Assembly (NCBI GenBank): GCA_016202645.1
Contig: JACQOF010000109.1
Span: 1 to 13,312 of the forward strand
DNA length: 13,312 nucleotides
Source: a bacterium
GTDB taxonomy: Bacteria > Lindowbacteria > 2-12-FULL-62-27
Direction: 5' to 3'
Part shown: positions 1 to 8,223 of the stretch, in pieces
Numbering within the stretch: the stretch's first letter is position 1
How the letters are laid out: each line of letters begins with the position of its first letter
Notes under the pieces: model-generated
The model's input: the letters and a program-made list of their open reading frames with translations, nothing else
Database searches by the model: none
What the model was told of the DNA's origin: nothing
Program-made: the position numbers and the translations under genes

Positions 1-1941
<1,941 letters not shown>

Positions 1942-1946
1942 ACGCG

Positions 1947-2402
1947 GTGAATCCGGCCTCGCGGGAAATCCTCGCGCCCGTCTTCACCGCCACCGGCGCT
2001 CTGCATTTCCTCGCCTTCTCTCTTTTCTTCGGAGCGGCGCTCCTGAGGCTCTTCGCCGTCAAATTCCGGCAGGGAAGAAATGAGCCGCGCCCGGAGTGGC
2101 TGCGGCATTTCGACAAAGTCTATTTCAACATCGGCGGGATCTGCATCATGGCGCTTTTTGCCAGCGGCATGGTGAACGTCTTCGCGAATATCTTCATGGG
2201 CATGAAGGTGGAGCAGGCGTATCTCGTGACCCTCGGCTGGAAGCTCGCCGCGGCGCTTCTGGTGATCCTGTTTTTCATCGGGGACCTCATGATGTCCCGC
2301 CGCGAAAAGCATTCGCCGCATATGCTGGCGGTCCAGGCCGCTCTCTTCGTCGCCGCCGGCATCCTCGGGTTTTACCTGCTCGAGTGGCGCCCGGAGGCAT
2401 GA
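1947..2402 (+). CDS. Small four-helix membrane protein, function unknown
   Basis: A 151-residue protein predicted to sit in the inner membrane. Four hydrophobic segments are visible at about residues 13-38, 59-80, 92-114 and 126-145, with charged loops between them and no signal peptide. The GTG start at 1947 is chosen because the leuS stop is at 1939-1941 and the first plausible membrane protein sequence begins here; the open frame further upstream lies wholly within leuS. No clear Shine-Dalgarno precedes it, so translation may be coupled to leuS. It ends in an ATGA overlap with murJ. The pattern (a His in the first helix, 4 TM, about 150 aa) recalls CopD-like or similar small integral membrane families, but I do not recognise the family with certainty. 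Its place between leuS and murJ does not reveal a function. Confidence 0.8.
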   Translation: MNPASREILAPVFTATGALHFLAFSLFFGAALLRLFAVKFRQGRNEPRPEWLRHFDKVYFNIGGICIMALFASGMVNVFANIFMGMKVEQAYLVTLGWKLAAALLVILFFIGDLMMSRREKHSPHMLAVQAALFVAAGILGFYLLEWRPEA

Positions 2403-3934
2403 CCTCATCCGGTAGGTCGCACGGCCGGGATGTCTCGGCCGCGTCGGCCGGAATTCTGCTGTCCAGAACTCTCGGTTATGTCCGGGACGCCGTCATCGTC
2501 GGCGTGTTCGGCGCGGGCGCCGTCACGGACGCGTACCTCGCGGCTTTCCTCATTCCGAACCTGATCCGCCGCTTCGCGGGGGAAGGGGTTCTTGGCGCGA
2601 GTTTCATCCCGATTTTCGCCGCGAAGGACACCCGGGACCGCGCCGAATCGGAACGGTTCGCGTCGGCGACCCTGTCGTACGTGTTCGTGATCGTGTTGGG
2701 CGTATCGGTCCTGGGGATGCTGCTGTCTCCGGCGTTCGTCAGTATTTTCGCGGCGGGCCTGCGGAAAAATCCGGAGACCTTTGATCTGGCGGCCCGTCTT
2801 CTGCGGGTGATGTTTCCGTTCCTGCTGATGATGTCGGTCTACGCCGTCCTTTCCGGCATTCTGAATTCCCGGGGAAGTTTCGGGGTCCCCGCCGCCGCGT
2901 CGGGAATGGAAAACCTCGCGGTGATTTGCGCCGCCCTCTTTCTCCCTCCATTTTTCGGCGCCGCGCCCGAACACGGCGTTTTCGCGCTCGCTGCGGGGGT
3001 CCTCGCCGGCGGTCTATTGCAGGTGGCGGTGGTGTGGGCGCGCCTCAAGTCGCGCGGTTTTTCTTTCACGCCGTCCTTGGCCTTCACTCCGGAACTCGGC
3101 GAGATGCTCCGCCTGATGGTGCCGACCGCCGCGGTTCTGGCGGTTTTCCAGATCAACTCGATCGTCAACCAGAACATCGCGACGTTTCTGGCGCCGGGCA
3201 GTCTCACTCTGGTCTATCTGGCCTACCGCCTGATCGAACTGCCGTCCGCGCTTTTTGGGACGTCGGTCGGCATCGTCGCGCTCCCGAAAGCTGCGCAGGC
3301 TGCCAATACTGGAGAGATCCGGAACATCCTCGACCGGTCGATGCGCCTGAGTCTGCTGTGGATGATTCCATCGGCCGCCGCGTTTATTTCGTTCGGCGCG
3401 CCGATCCTGTCGCTTCTATTTCAGTACGGCCGCTTTTCCGAAGACGTCGCCCGCCAGGCGGCCCTGGTCCTGGCCTGTTACGCGCCCGGGCTTCCCTTCA
3501 TCGGTCTGGCCCGGATTTTGGGATCGGCGTTTTACGCGCTCAAATGTCCCGCAGCGCCGCTTCGCGCGGGCACGGTGTCCGTGGTCTGCAACATCGCCGC
3601 CGCCGCGGGATTCGCGGTGGCGTTCCCGGTCCCCTACAAGGCCTGCGGGATCGGCCTCGGGGCAAGCCTCGCGGCCCTGTTAAATTTTCTCGTACTCGCG
3701 CGTCAGGCGCGTTCTCACGGCGCGCTCGGCGGCGTTGATTTGCGTAATTGCGTCAACCCGGCACTCCGGTCGGTGGGCGCGTCCCTGGTGTTTGCGGTTC
3801 CGCTATGGGTCTTCACTCCGCATCTGATGGAATTGCCTTTGCTGTACCAGCGGCTCCTGACGGCCGCCGCCGTTTTTGGGTCGATGGGCCTGTACTTCGG
3901 CCTGATTAGACTGAGTTCCTCAACCTCGGATTGA
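2399..3934 (+). CDS. murJ: Lipid II flippase MurJ (MviN)
   Basis: A 511-residue polytopic inner-membrane protein of the MOP superfamily that flips lipid II to the periplasmic face for peptidoglycan synthesis. The N-terminal signature is clear: ILLSRTLGYVRD, then FGAGAVTDAY and PNLIRRFAGEG. R23, R29, D44 and R57 line up with the functionally important R18, R24, D39 and R52 of E. coli MurJ at a constant offset of five, and the length matches the family (about 510 aa, 14 helices). The ATG at 2399 overlaps the preceding stop (ATGA). A GGAGG lies only 1 nt upstream, so reinitiation after the upstream gene is the likely route. The open frame before 2399 is out of frame with the upstream gene and not homologous. 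Secure call. Confidence 0.96.
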   Translation: MTSSGRSHGRDVSAASAGILLSRTLGYVRDAVIVGVFGAGAVTDAYLAAFLIPNLIRRFAGEGVLGASFIPIFAAKDTRDRAESERFASATLSYVFVIVLGVSVLGMLLSPAFVSIFAAGLRKNPETFDLAARLLRVMFPFLLMMSVYAVLSGILNSRGSFGVPAAASGMENLAVICAALFLPPFFGAAPEHGVFALAAGVLAGGLLQVAVVWARLKSRGFSFTPSLAFTPELGEMLRLMVPTAAVLAVFQINSIVNQNIATFLAPGSLTLVYLAYRLIELPSALFGTSVGIVALPKAAQAANTGEIRNILDRSMRLSLLWMIPSAAAFISFGAPILSLLFQYGRFSEDVARQAALVLACYAPGLPFIGLARILGSAFYALKCPAAPLRAGTVSVVCNIAAAAGFAVAFPVPYKACGIGLGASLAALLNFLVLARQARSHGALGGVDLRNCVNPALRSVGASLVFAVPLWVFTPHLMELPLLYQRLLTAAAVFGSMGLYFGLIRLSSSTSD

Positions 3935-3941
3935 CGCAAGA

Positions 3942-3957
3942 CTTCAGCTGACTGAAG
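3942..3957 (+). terminator. Small stem-loop just after murJ
   Basis: A perfect 6-bp inverted repeat (CTTCAG, loop CTGA, CTGAAG) starts 7 nt after the murJ stop. There is no T-tract after it, so it is not a classical intrinsic terminator. Together with the 67-bp palindrome that follows it could end or stabilise the murJ transcript. Weak call. Confidence 0.3.
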
Positions 3958-3963
3958 CAATTC

Positions 3964-4030
3964 TCGTCACCCCCGCGAAAGCGGGGGTCCAGAAGGCGGT
4001 TCTGGATTCCCGCTTTCGCGGGAATGACGA
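3964..4030. repeat. 67-bp palindromic element of two hairpins (REP/MITE-like)
   Basis: Two 31-bp arms (3964-3994 and 4000-4030) are inverted copies around the 5-nt centre GGCGG, differing at four positions. Each arm also folds alone: 3969-3976 pairs with 3981-3988 around a GAAA loop, and 4006-4013 pairs with 4018-4025 around TTTC, both perfect 8-bp stems. All four differences between the arms fall in these stems and are compensatory (CC/GG in the left stem, TT/AA in the right). The type, with its GTCATTCCCGCGAAAGCGGG core, is a widespread intergenic palindrome in bacterial genomes. There is no coding capacity and no transposase nearby. It may act as a two-way transcription barrier between murJ and sdhC. 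Confidence 0.85.
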
Positions 4031-4071
4031 AGAAATTGTCGAACGACTTGATTTGGCCAAAATCTTACGGA

Positions 4072-4099
4072 TTGACAGAATATCCCGCTGTGCTAGACT
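4072..4099 (+). promoter_or_regulatory. Sigma-70-type promoter of the sdh operon
   Basis: A perfect -35 TTGACA (4072-4077), a 16-nt spacer and an extended -10 (TG at 4091-4092, then TAGACT at 4094-4099). Transcription would start near 4106, about 10 nt before the chosen sdhC ATG. The placement between the palindrome and the operon supports it. Confidence 0.7.
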
Positions 4100-4115
4100 G
4101 TTTCGGCATAATCGG

Positions 4116-4949
4116 ATGAACAGCGAAACGGCATCATCTGTTGTTTCTCAAGCCCATTTCGGCCAGACCCGCCGAAAGGATATGTGGTGGCTGGAGCCTC
4201 TGGCGGTCGCGCTGGGTCTTTCGGCTTTCGGCATCTATTCCTTCTGGGCCGCTCTTCAGGGCGACCACTACGCATGGGGTCCGTATCTCTCGCCGTTTTA
4301 TTCTCCGGAACTTTTTGGAAATTCCTCACATGCGTTGTTCGGCCCGCCGCCGTCGTGGTGGCCCGCCGCGTTTTCGATGTTCGGTGTGGAACTGCATATT
4401 CCGTTTTCTCCCGCGTTTTTGATTTTGTGGGCGCCGCTTGGATTTCGCGGGACCTGCTATTACTACCGGAAGGCCTACTACCGGTCATTCTTTCAGAACC
4501 CGACGGCCTGCGCGGTGGGCAAGCCCTGGAAATCCTACTGCGGCGAGACGGCCTTTCCGTTGATTCTTCAAAACATCCACCGCTATTTTCTCTACGTGGC
4601 GATTGTCTTCATCGCCTTTCTGACCTACGACGGCCTGAAAGCCTTCACGCGCGAAGGCCCGAAAGATTACGTGGCCGGCCTCGGGAGCGTGGTTCTGCTT
4701 CTCAACGCGTTCTTTCTCGCGATGTACACCTTCGGCTGTCATTCCCTCCGGCATCTGGTCGGCGGACATCTCGATTCTTTTTCCGACAGCGCGTCGTCCT
4801 GCACGCGGCATAAAATCTGGAGCGGCGTGACGTGTCTCAATGAGCGTCACATGATGTGGGCCTGGATCAGCCTTTTCTGGGTGGGTTTTTCCGACGTCTA
4901 CGTGCGGCTGGTGTCGATGGGCCGCATCGCCGACCTGAGGATATTTTAA
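4116..4949 (+). CDS. sdhC: Succinate dehydrogenase membrane anchor, Sdh1/type F-like
   Basis: A 277-residue integral membrane subunit with hydrophobic segments at about 28-47, 98-112, 156-175, 186-207 and 247-267. It matches the single long anchor of mycobacterial Sdh1 (Rv0249c type) in size, order before sdhA and motifs such as TCYYYRKAYYRSF (113-125) and FPLILQNIHRYF (147-158). It is unlike the usual SdhC/SdhD pair. In mycobacterial Sdh1 this subunit carries the quinone site and a membrane-embedded Rieske-type [2Fe-2S] cluster. Candidate ligands here include C114, H155, C208, H209, H213, C229, H232, C240 and H245, but I cannot assign them. The ATG at 4116 is used because the in-frame ATG at 4053 lies upstream of the promoter; no good Shine-Dalgarno is seen. 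Met23 (4182) is an alternative start. The stop overlaps the sdhA ATG by 1 nt. Confidence 0.88.
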   Translation: MNSETASSVVSQAHFGQTRRKDMWWLEPLAVALGLSAFGIYSFWAALQGDHYAWGPYLSPFYSPELFGNSSHALFGPPPSWWPAAFSMFGVELHIPFSPAFLILWAPLGFRGTCYYYRKAYYRSFFQNPTACAVGKPWKSYCGETAFPLILQNIHRYFLYVAIVFIAFLTYDGLKAFTREGPKDYVAGLGSVVLLLNAFFLAMYTFGCHSLRHLVGGHLDSFSDSASSCTRHKIWSGVTCLNERHMMWAWISLFWVGFSDVYVRLVSMGRIADLRIF

Positions 4950-6787
4950 TGCCCGACAAATACGAAACTCACGACTGCGACGTTCTCGTGATCGGCGCCG
5001 GCGGCGCGGGTCTTCGGGCCGCCATCGAGTCCTCGGCGATGGGCGCGAAGACCGCGCTTGTCTGCAAGTCTCTTCTCGGCAAGGCCCACACCGTGATGGC
5101 TGAAGGCGGGATCGCGGCGGCGCTGGCGAACGTGGACGAGGAGGACGACTGGCGCGTCCATTTCCACGATACGATGGCCGGCGGAAAAATGCTGAACAAC
5201 TGGCGGATGGCGGAACTTCACGCGAAAGAAGCGCCCGAGCGCGTCCTGGAACTGGAGCGGTGGGGCGCGGTTTTCGACCGCACCCGTGACGGCCGGATTC
5301 TTCAGCGCGCCTTCGGCGGCCACCGCCACAAGCGCCTGTCGCACGTCGGCGACCGCACCGGTCTGGAGATGATCCGGACGCTTCAGGACAAGGGCGTTCA
5401 CCAGGGGATCGACGTTTACATGGAGTGCACGATCACGCGCCTGCTCATGGATGGCGGCCGCGTTGTGGGCGCCTTCGGGTACTGGCGGGAAAGCGGCCGC
5501 TTTGTGGTGTTCCGGTCGAAGGCCACCGTCCTCGCCACCGGAGGATTCGGGAAGGCCTACCCTGTCACGTCGAATTCCTGGGAATACACGGGCGACGGCC
5601 ATGGTCTTGCCTACCGGGCGGGCGCCGAACTCATCGACATGGAATTTGTTCAATTTCATCCCACGGGGATGGTCTGGCCCCCGGGCGTGAAGGGGCTTCT
5701 CGTGACGGAAGCGGTCCGCGGCGAGGGCGGTATTTTGCGAAACTCCAAGGGCGAGCGCTTCATGTTCAAATATCTTCCGGAGGCCAACCGAAAAGATTTC
5801 GCGGCGGACGAAGCTGAGGCGACCCGCTGGGTCGAATCGGTTTTGGCCGACTCCAAGCCCGACGGGCGCCGACCGCCGGAGCTGTCGACGCGGGACAACG
5901 TGGCCCGCGCGATTTACACGGAGGTCAAGGAGGGCCGGGGCAGTCCGCACGGCGGCGCGTTTCTTGACATCAGCTATCAGCCTGCGGACCGCGTGAAGAA
6001 GAAGCTTCCGAGCATGTATCATCAATTCCTGGAGCTGGCCGACGTCGACATCACGAAAGTCCCGATGGAAGTCGGCCCCACGTGTCACTACGCCATGGGC
6101 GGCGTGCGAGTGGACGCCGACACCTGCGTCACGACGGTCCCCGGCCTGTTCGCGGCGGGGGAAGTTGCCGGCGGCATGCACGGCTCGAACCGTCTCGGCG
6201 GCAATTCCCTCTCGGATCTGATTGTCTTCGGTTGTCGCGCCGGCCGCGGCGCCGCCGAATCCGCGAAGACTGCCTCCCGGCCGACCGGGTCCCTGGACCG
6301 TCAGATCGACGAGGCCGCCGCCGAAGTGAACGCGCCCTTTGGGCGGACCACGGGCGAACATCCTTACGCTCTGCACAGCGAACTTCAAGAAATCATGGGG
6401 TCTTGCGTCGGCATTTTCCGGACGGAATCGGACTTGAAGGAAGGCATCCGCCGCCTGGAGGCGCTTGGGCCGAAGGTCCGCAACGTCCGGGTGGAGGGGT
6501 CGAGAATGTACAATCCGGGCTGGCATCTCGCCCTGGATCTCGGCAATCTCATGGTCATCAGCGAGGCCATCGCGCGCTCCGCGCTGGCCCGGCCCGAAAG
6601 CCGCGGCGCGCACAGCCGGCTGGACCATCCGAACTACGACCCGCATTTCGCGACCGTCAACAACTGCGTCAAACAAAACGACACGGGCGGCATGACCGTC
6701 CGCGAGACCCCGCTTCCGAAGATGTCCGATGAACTCCGCAAGGTTTACGACGAAGTCGAAGCCATGTCTCTTCCGGCGAAGGCATAG
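4949..6787 (+). CDS. sdhA: Succinate dehydrogenase flavoprotein subunit
   Basis: A 612-residue FAD subunit of complex II that oxidises succinate to fumarate on the cytoplasmic side of the membrane. The Rossmann dinucleotide motif GAGGAGL is at residues 16-22, and H47 in KAHTV is the expected site of covalent FAD attachment. Substrate-site residues are present: H237 in HPTG, R257 in AVRGEGG (the catalytic Arg of the family), H380 in CHYAMGG and R415 in HGSNRLGGNSL. The length is close to mycobacterial Sdh1 SdhA. The ATG at 4949 is preceded by GAGG at 4937-4940 with 8-nt spacing and overlaps the sdhC stop (TAATG). The frame open upstream of this ATG belongs to the sdhC region and is not homologous. 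Nothing essential is missing. Confidence 0.97.
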   Translation: MPDKYETHDCDVLVIGAGGAGLRAAIESSAMGAKTALVCKSLLGKAHTVMAEGGIAAALANVDEEDDWRVHFHDTMAGGKMLNNWRMAELHAKEAPERVLELERWGAVFDRTRDGRILQRAFGGHRHKRLSHVGDRTGLEMIRTLQDKGVHQGIDVYMECTITRLLMDGGRVVGAFGYWRESGRFVVFRSKATVLATGGFGKAYPVTSNSWEYTGDGHGLAYRAGAELIDMEFVQFHPTGMVWPPGVKGLLVTEAVRGEGGILRNSKGERFMFKYLPEANRKDFAADEAEATRWVESVLADSKPDGRRPPELSTRDNVARAIYTEVKEGRGSPHGGAFLDISYQPADRVKKKLPSMYHQFLELADVDITKVPMEVGPTCHYAMGGVRVDADTCVTTVPGLFAAGEVAGGMHGSNRLGGNSLSDLIVFGCRAGRGAAESAKTASRPTGSLDRQIDEAAAEVNAPFGRTTGEHPYALHSELQEIMGSCVGIFRTESDLKEGIRRLEALGPKVRNVRVEGSRMYNPGWHLALDLGNLMVISEAIARSALARPESRGAHSRLDHPNYDPHFATVNNCVKQNDTGGMTVRETPLPKMSDELRKVYDEVEAMSLPAKA

Positions 6788-6790
6788 CGC

Positions 6791-7546
6791 GTGGCCGAGA
6801 CGCGAGAGTTCCAAGTCTTCCGCGGCGACCGGTCCGGCGGCAAAATGGAAACCTACCCGGTGGAAGTGACGCCGGGCATGGTGGTTCTGGACGCGATGCA
6901 TCGAATCCAGGCGACCGCCGCGCCGGACATGGCGGTCCGGTGGAACTGCAAAGCCGCCAAGTGCGGTTCCTGCAGCGCCGAAGTCAACGGGAAACCGAAA
7001 CTCATGTGCAAAACCCGCCTTGACGCTCTTCCGGCGGACCGCCCCGTCGAAGTGCGTCCGCTCCGGACGTTTCCGCTGATCCGGGACCTCGTGACGGACG
7101 TTTCCTGGAATTATGAAGTCAACAAAAAGATCCCTCCGTTCACGCCCAAACCCGGCGCGGTGTGGCGGTGGAAGCAGGAGGACGTGGACCGGGTGCAGGA
7201 ATTCCGCAAGTGCATTGAATGTTTTCTCTGTCAGACCGTGTGCCACGTTCTCCGGGACCACCAGAAACAGCCCGTCTTCAACGGCCCCCGGTTTTTCGTC
7301 CGCCTCGCGTCTCTCGAAATGCACCCGATGGACGGCCTGGACCGGCTGGAACAGATCAAGGAAAAATCGGGGCTTGGATACTGCAACATCACCAAGTGCT
7401 GTACGGAAGTTTGTCCGGAGGACATCCGGATCACGGACAACGCGATCATTCCGCTGAAGGAGCGCGTCGTCGACCGCTTTTACGATCCGATCCGGGTCCT
7501 GTTTCGAAAAATATTTGGCTCCGCATCGTTGACAAAGCCGGAATGA
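6791..7546 (+). CDS. sdhB: Succinate dehydrogenase iron-sulfur subunit
   Basis: A 251-residue electron-transfer subunit that links the flavoprotein to the membrane quinone site. The N-terminal ferredoxin domain holds a [2Fe-2S] pattern (C53, C58, C61, C73). The C-terminal domain has CIECFLCQTVC (C141, C144, C147, C151), and CNITKCCTEVCP (C198, C203, C204, C208), consistent with the second and third clusters. It starts with GTG at 6791, 3 nt after the sdhA stop, with GAAGG at 6778-6782 as Shine-Dalgarno. The last ten residues (after FRKIF) are encoded by DNA that contains a perfect TTGACA and the GGAATGACGA core seen in the intergenic palindrome, so the C-terminus may be a late extension. Secure identity. 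Confidence 0.96.
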   Translation: MAETREFQVFRGDRSGGKMETYPVEVTPGMVVLDAMHRIQATAAPDMAVRWNCKAAKCGSCSAEVNGKPKLMCKTRLDALPADRPVEVRPLRTFPLIRDLVTDVSWNYEVNKKIPPFTPKPGAVWRWKQEDVDRVQEFRKCIECFLCQTVCHVLRDHQKQPVFNGPRFFVRLASLEMHPMDGLDRLEQIKEKSGLGYCNITKCCTEVCPEDIRITDNAIIPLKERVVDRFYDPIRVLFRKIFGSASLTKPE

Positions 7547-7557
7547 CGAGTTAAATT
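7529..7557 (+). promoter_or_regulatory. Candidate promoter for the response regulator
   Basis: A perfect -35 TTGACA (7529-7534) lies inside the end of sdhB, followed by a 17-nt spacer and TAAATT (7552-7557, 4 of 6 to consensus). Transcription from here would give the response regulator a leader of about 150 nt. Confidence 0.45.
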
Positions 7558-7710
7558 TTTTTTGATTTTTCAATCAACAAGCGCCACAATTTAATAGGGC
7601 TCACATCTGACACTTGAAGGTCGCCGGGGGTTCGTTCATCCCGGCTGAAAGAATTCGGTCACGATATTGCTGGCTGGAGAGGGGTTTTCTACCTTAAAGG
7701 GGGTATAAGA
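7547..7710 (+). other. Leader region between sdhB and the response regulator
   Basis: A 164-nt non-coding stretch. It begins with an AT-rich run and a weak stem-loop (TTGATT, loop TTTC, AATCAA; 7562-7577), then a GC stem (GCCGGG 7623-7628 with CCCGGC 7640-7645), and ends with a strong Shine-Dalgarno, AAAGGGGG at 7696-7703, 7 nt before the GTG. The first stem-loop could be part of a weak sdh terminator. I recognise no riboswitch class and no tRNA here. Confidence 0.5.
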
Positions 7711-8175
7711 GTGGGCGGAAACAGCATTTTCGTTGTGGACGACGAGCCGGATGTGGCGGAACTGATCAAGGATCTCTTGGTGATCAATCGCTACCGTGTC
7801 TGGACCTTTACCAACGCCAAGGACATGATCGCAGCCCTTCGGGAGATCCGTCCGGACCTGATTCTTCTGGACATCATGATGCCCGAGATGAACGGGTTTG
7901 AACTGTGCAAATACATCAAGACCAGCGACAAGCTCAAGGGCATCAAGATTTGTTTTGTGTCGGCCAAGTCCGCGCCGGACGACATCGCCAAGGGCCGGGA
8001 GATCGGCGCCGACGATTTTATTCCCAAGCCCTTCGAAAACCGGTCCCTTCTGGCCAAAGTCAAAGCCCTGATCGGATCGGCTTGGGAGGAGAACGGCGGC
8101 GCCAAGGTCCGTGAGGCCAAGCCGACGGAATCGGTGATGTCGATCAAAACCTACAAGAAGGGCGTAACGAGTTAG
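7711..8175 (+). CDS. Single-domain response regulator (CheY-like receiver)
   Basis: A 154-residue cytoplasmic receiver protein. Residues 1-120 form a complete REC domain: acidic pocket D10, D11, E12, phosphoacceptor D54 in LILLDIMMP, switch residue S84 in CFVSAKS, and K106 in IPKPFE. No DNA-binding or enzymatic output domain follows. Only a polar, lysine-containing tail of about 34 residues ends the protein, longer than in CheY. No histidine kinase or chemotaxis gene is adjacent, so the partner is unknown. The GTG start at 7711 is fixed by the strong Shine-Dalgarno at 7696-7703 and by the position of the first beta strand (SIFVVDDE). It probably acts by protein-protein contact or as a phosphorelay intermediate. 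Confidence 0.93.
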   Translation: MGGNSIFVVDDEPDVAELIKDLLVINRYRVWTFTNAKDMIAALREIRPDLILLDIMMPEMNGFELCKYIKTSDKLKGIKICFVSAKSAPDDIAKGREIGADDFIPKPFENRSLLAKVKALIGSAWEENGGAKVREAKPTESVMSIKTYKKGVTS

Positions 8176-8223
8176 AGTCCTCCGCTTCCATTTGCCTTGT
8201 CTTAACGCCCGATTTGTGATTGG

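Noticed and set aside
3935-4071. CRISPR or tRNA in the intergenic gap
   Set aside because: Only a single inverted pair is present, with no spaced direct repeats and no cloverleaf.
4053-4115. Upstream ATG extension of sdhC
   Set aside because: It would place the start upstream of the -35 box of a good promoter, and the added residues do not resemble the family.
4946-7573. 875-codon open frame on the - strand opposite sdhA and sdhB
   Set aside because: It mirrors two strongly conserved genes. The translation is rich in His, Arg and Ala with no recognisable motif, as expected for the antisense shadow of GC-rich coding DNA.
7562-7577. Intrinsic terminator after sdhB
   Set aside because: The stem is only 6 AT-rich base pairs and the T-run comes before it, not after. 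It is noted only as part of the leader region.
7685-7704. Alternative pairing of ACC with GGGGT on either side, as a switch on the Shine-Dalgarno
   Set aside because: Both helices would be only 3-4 bp; too weak to support.
7590-7710. Riboswitch in the response regulator leader
   Set aside because: One GC stem and a strong Shine-Dalgarno are visible, but nothing matches a riboswitch class I can recognise.
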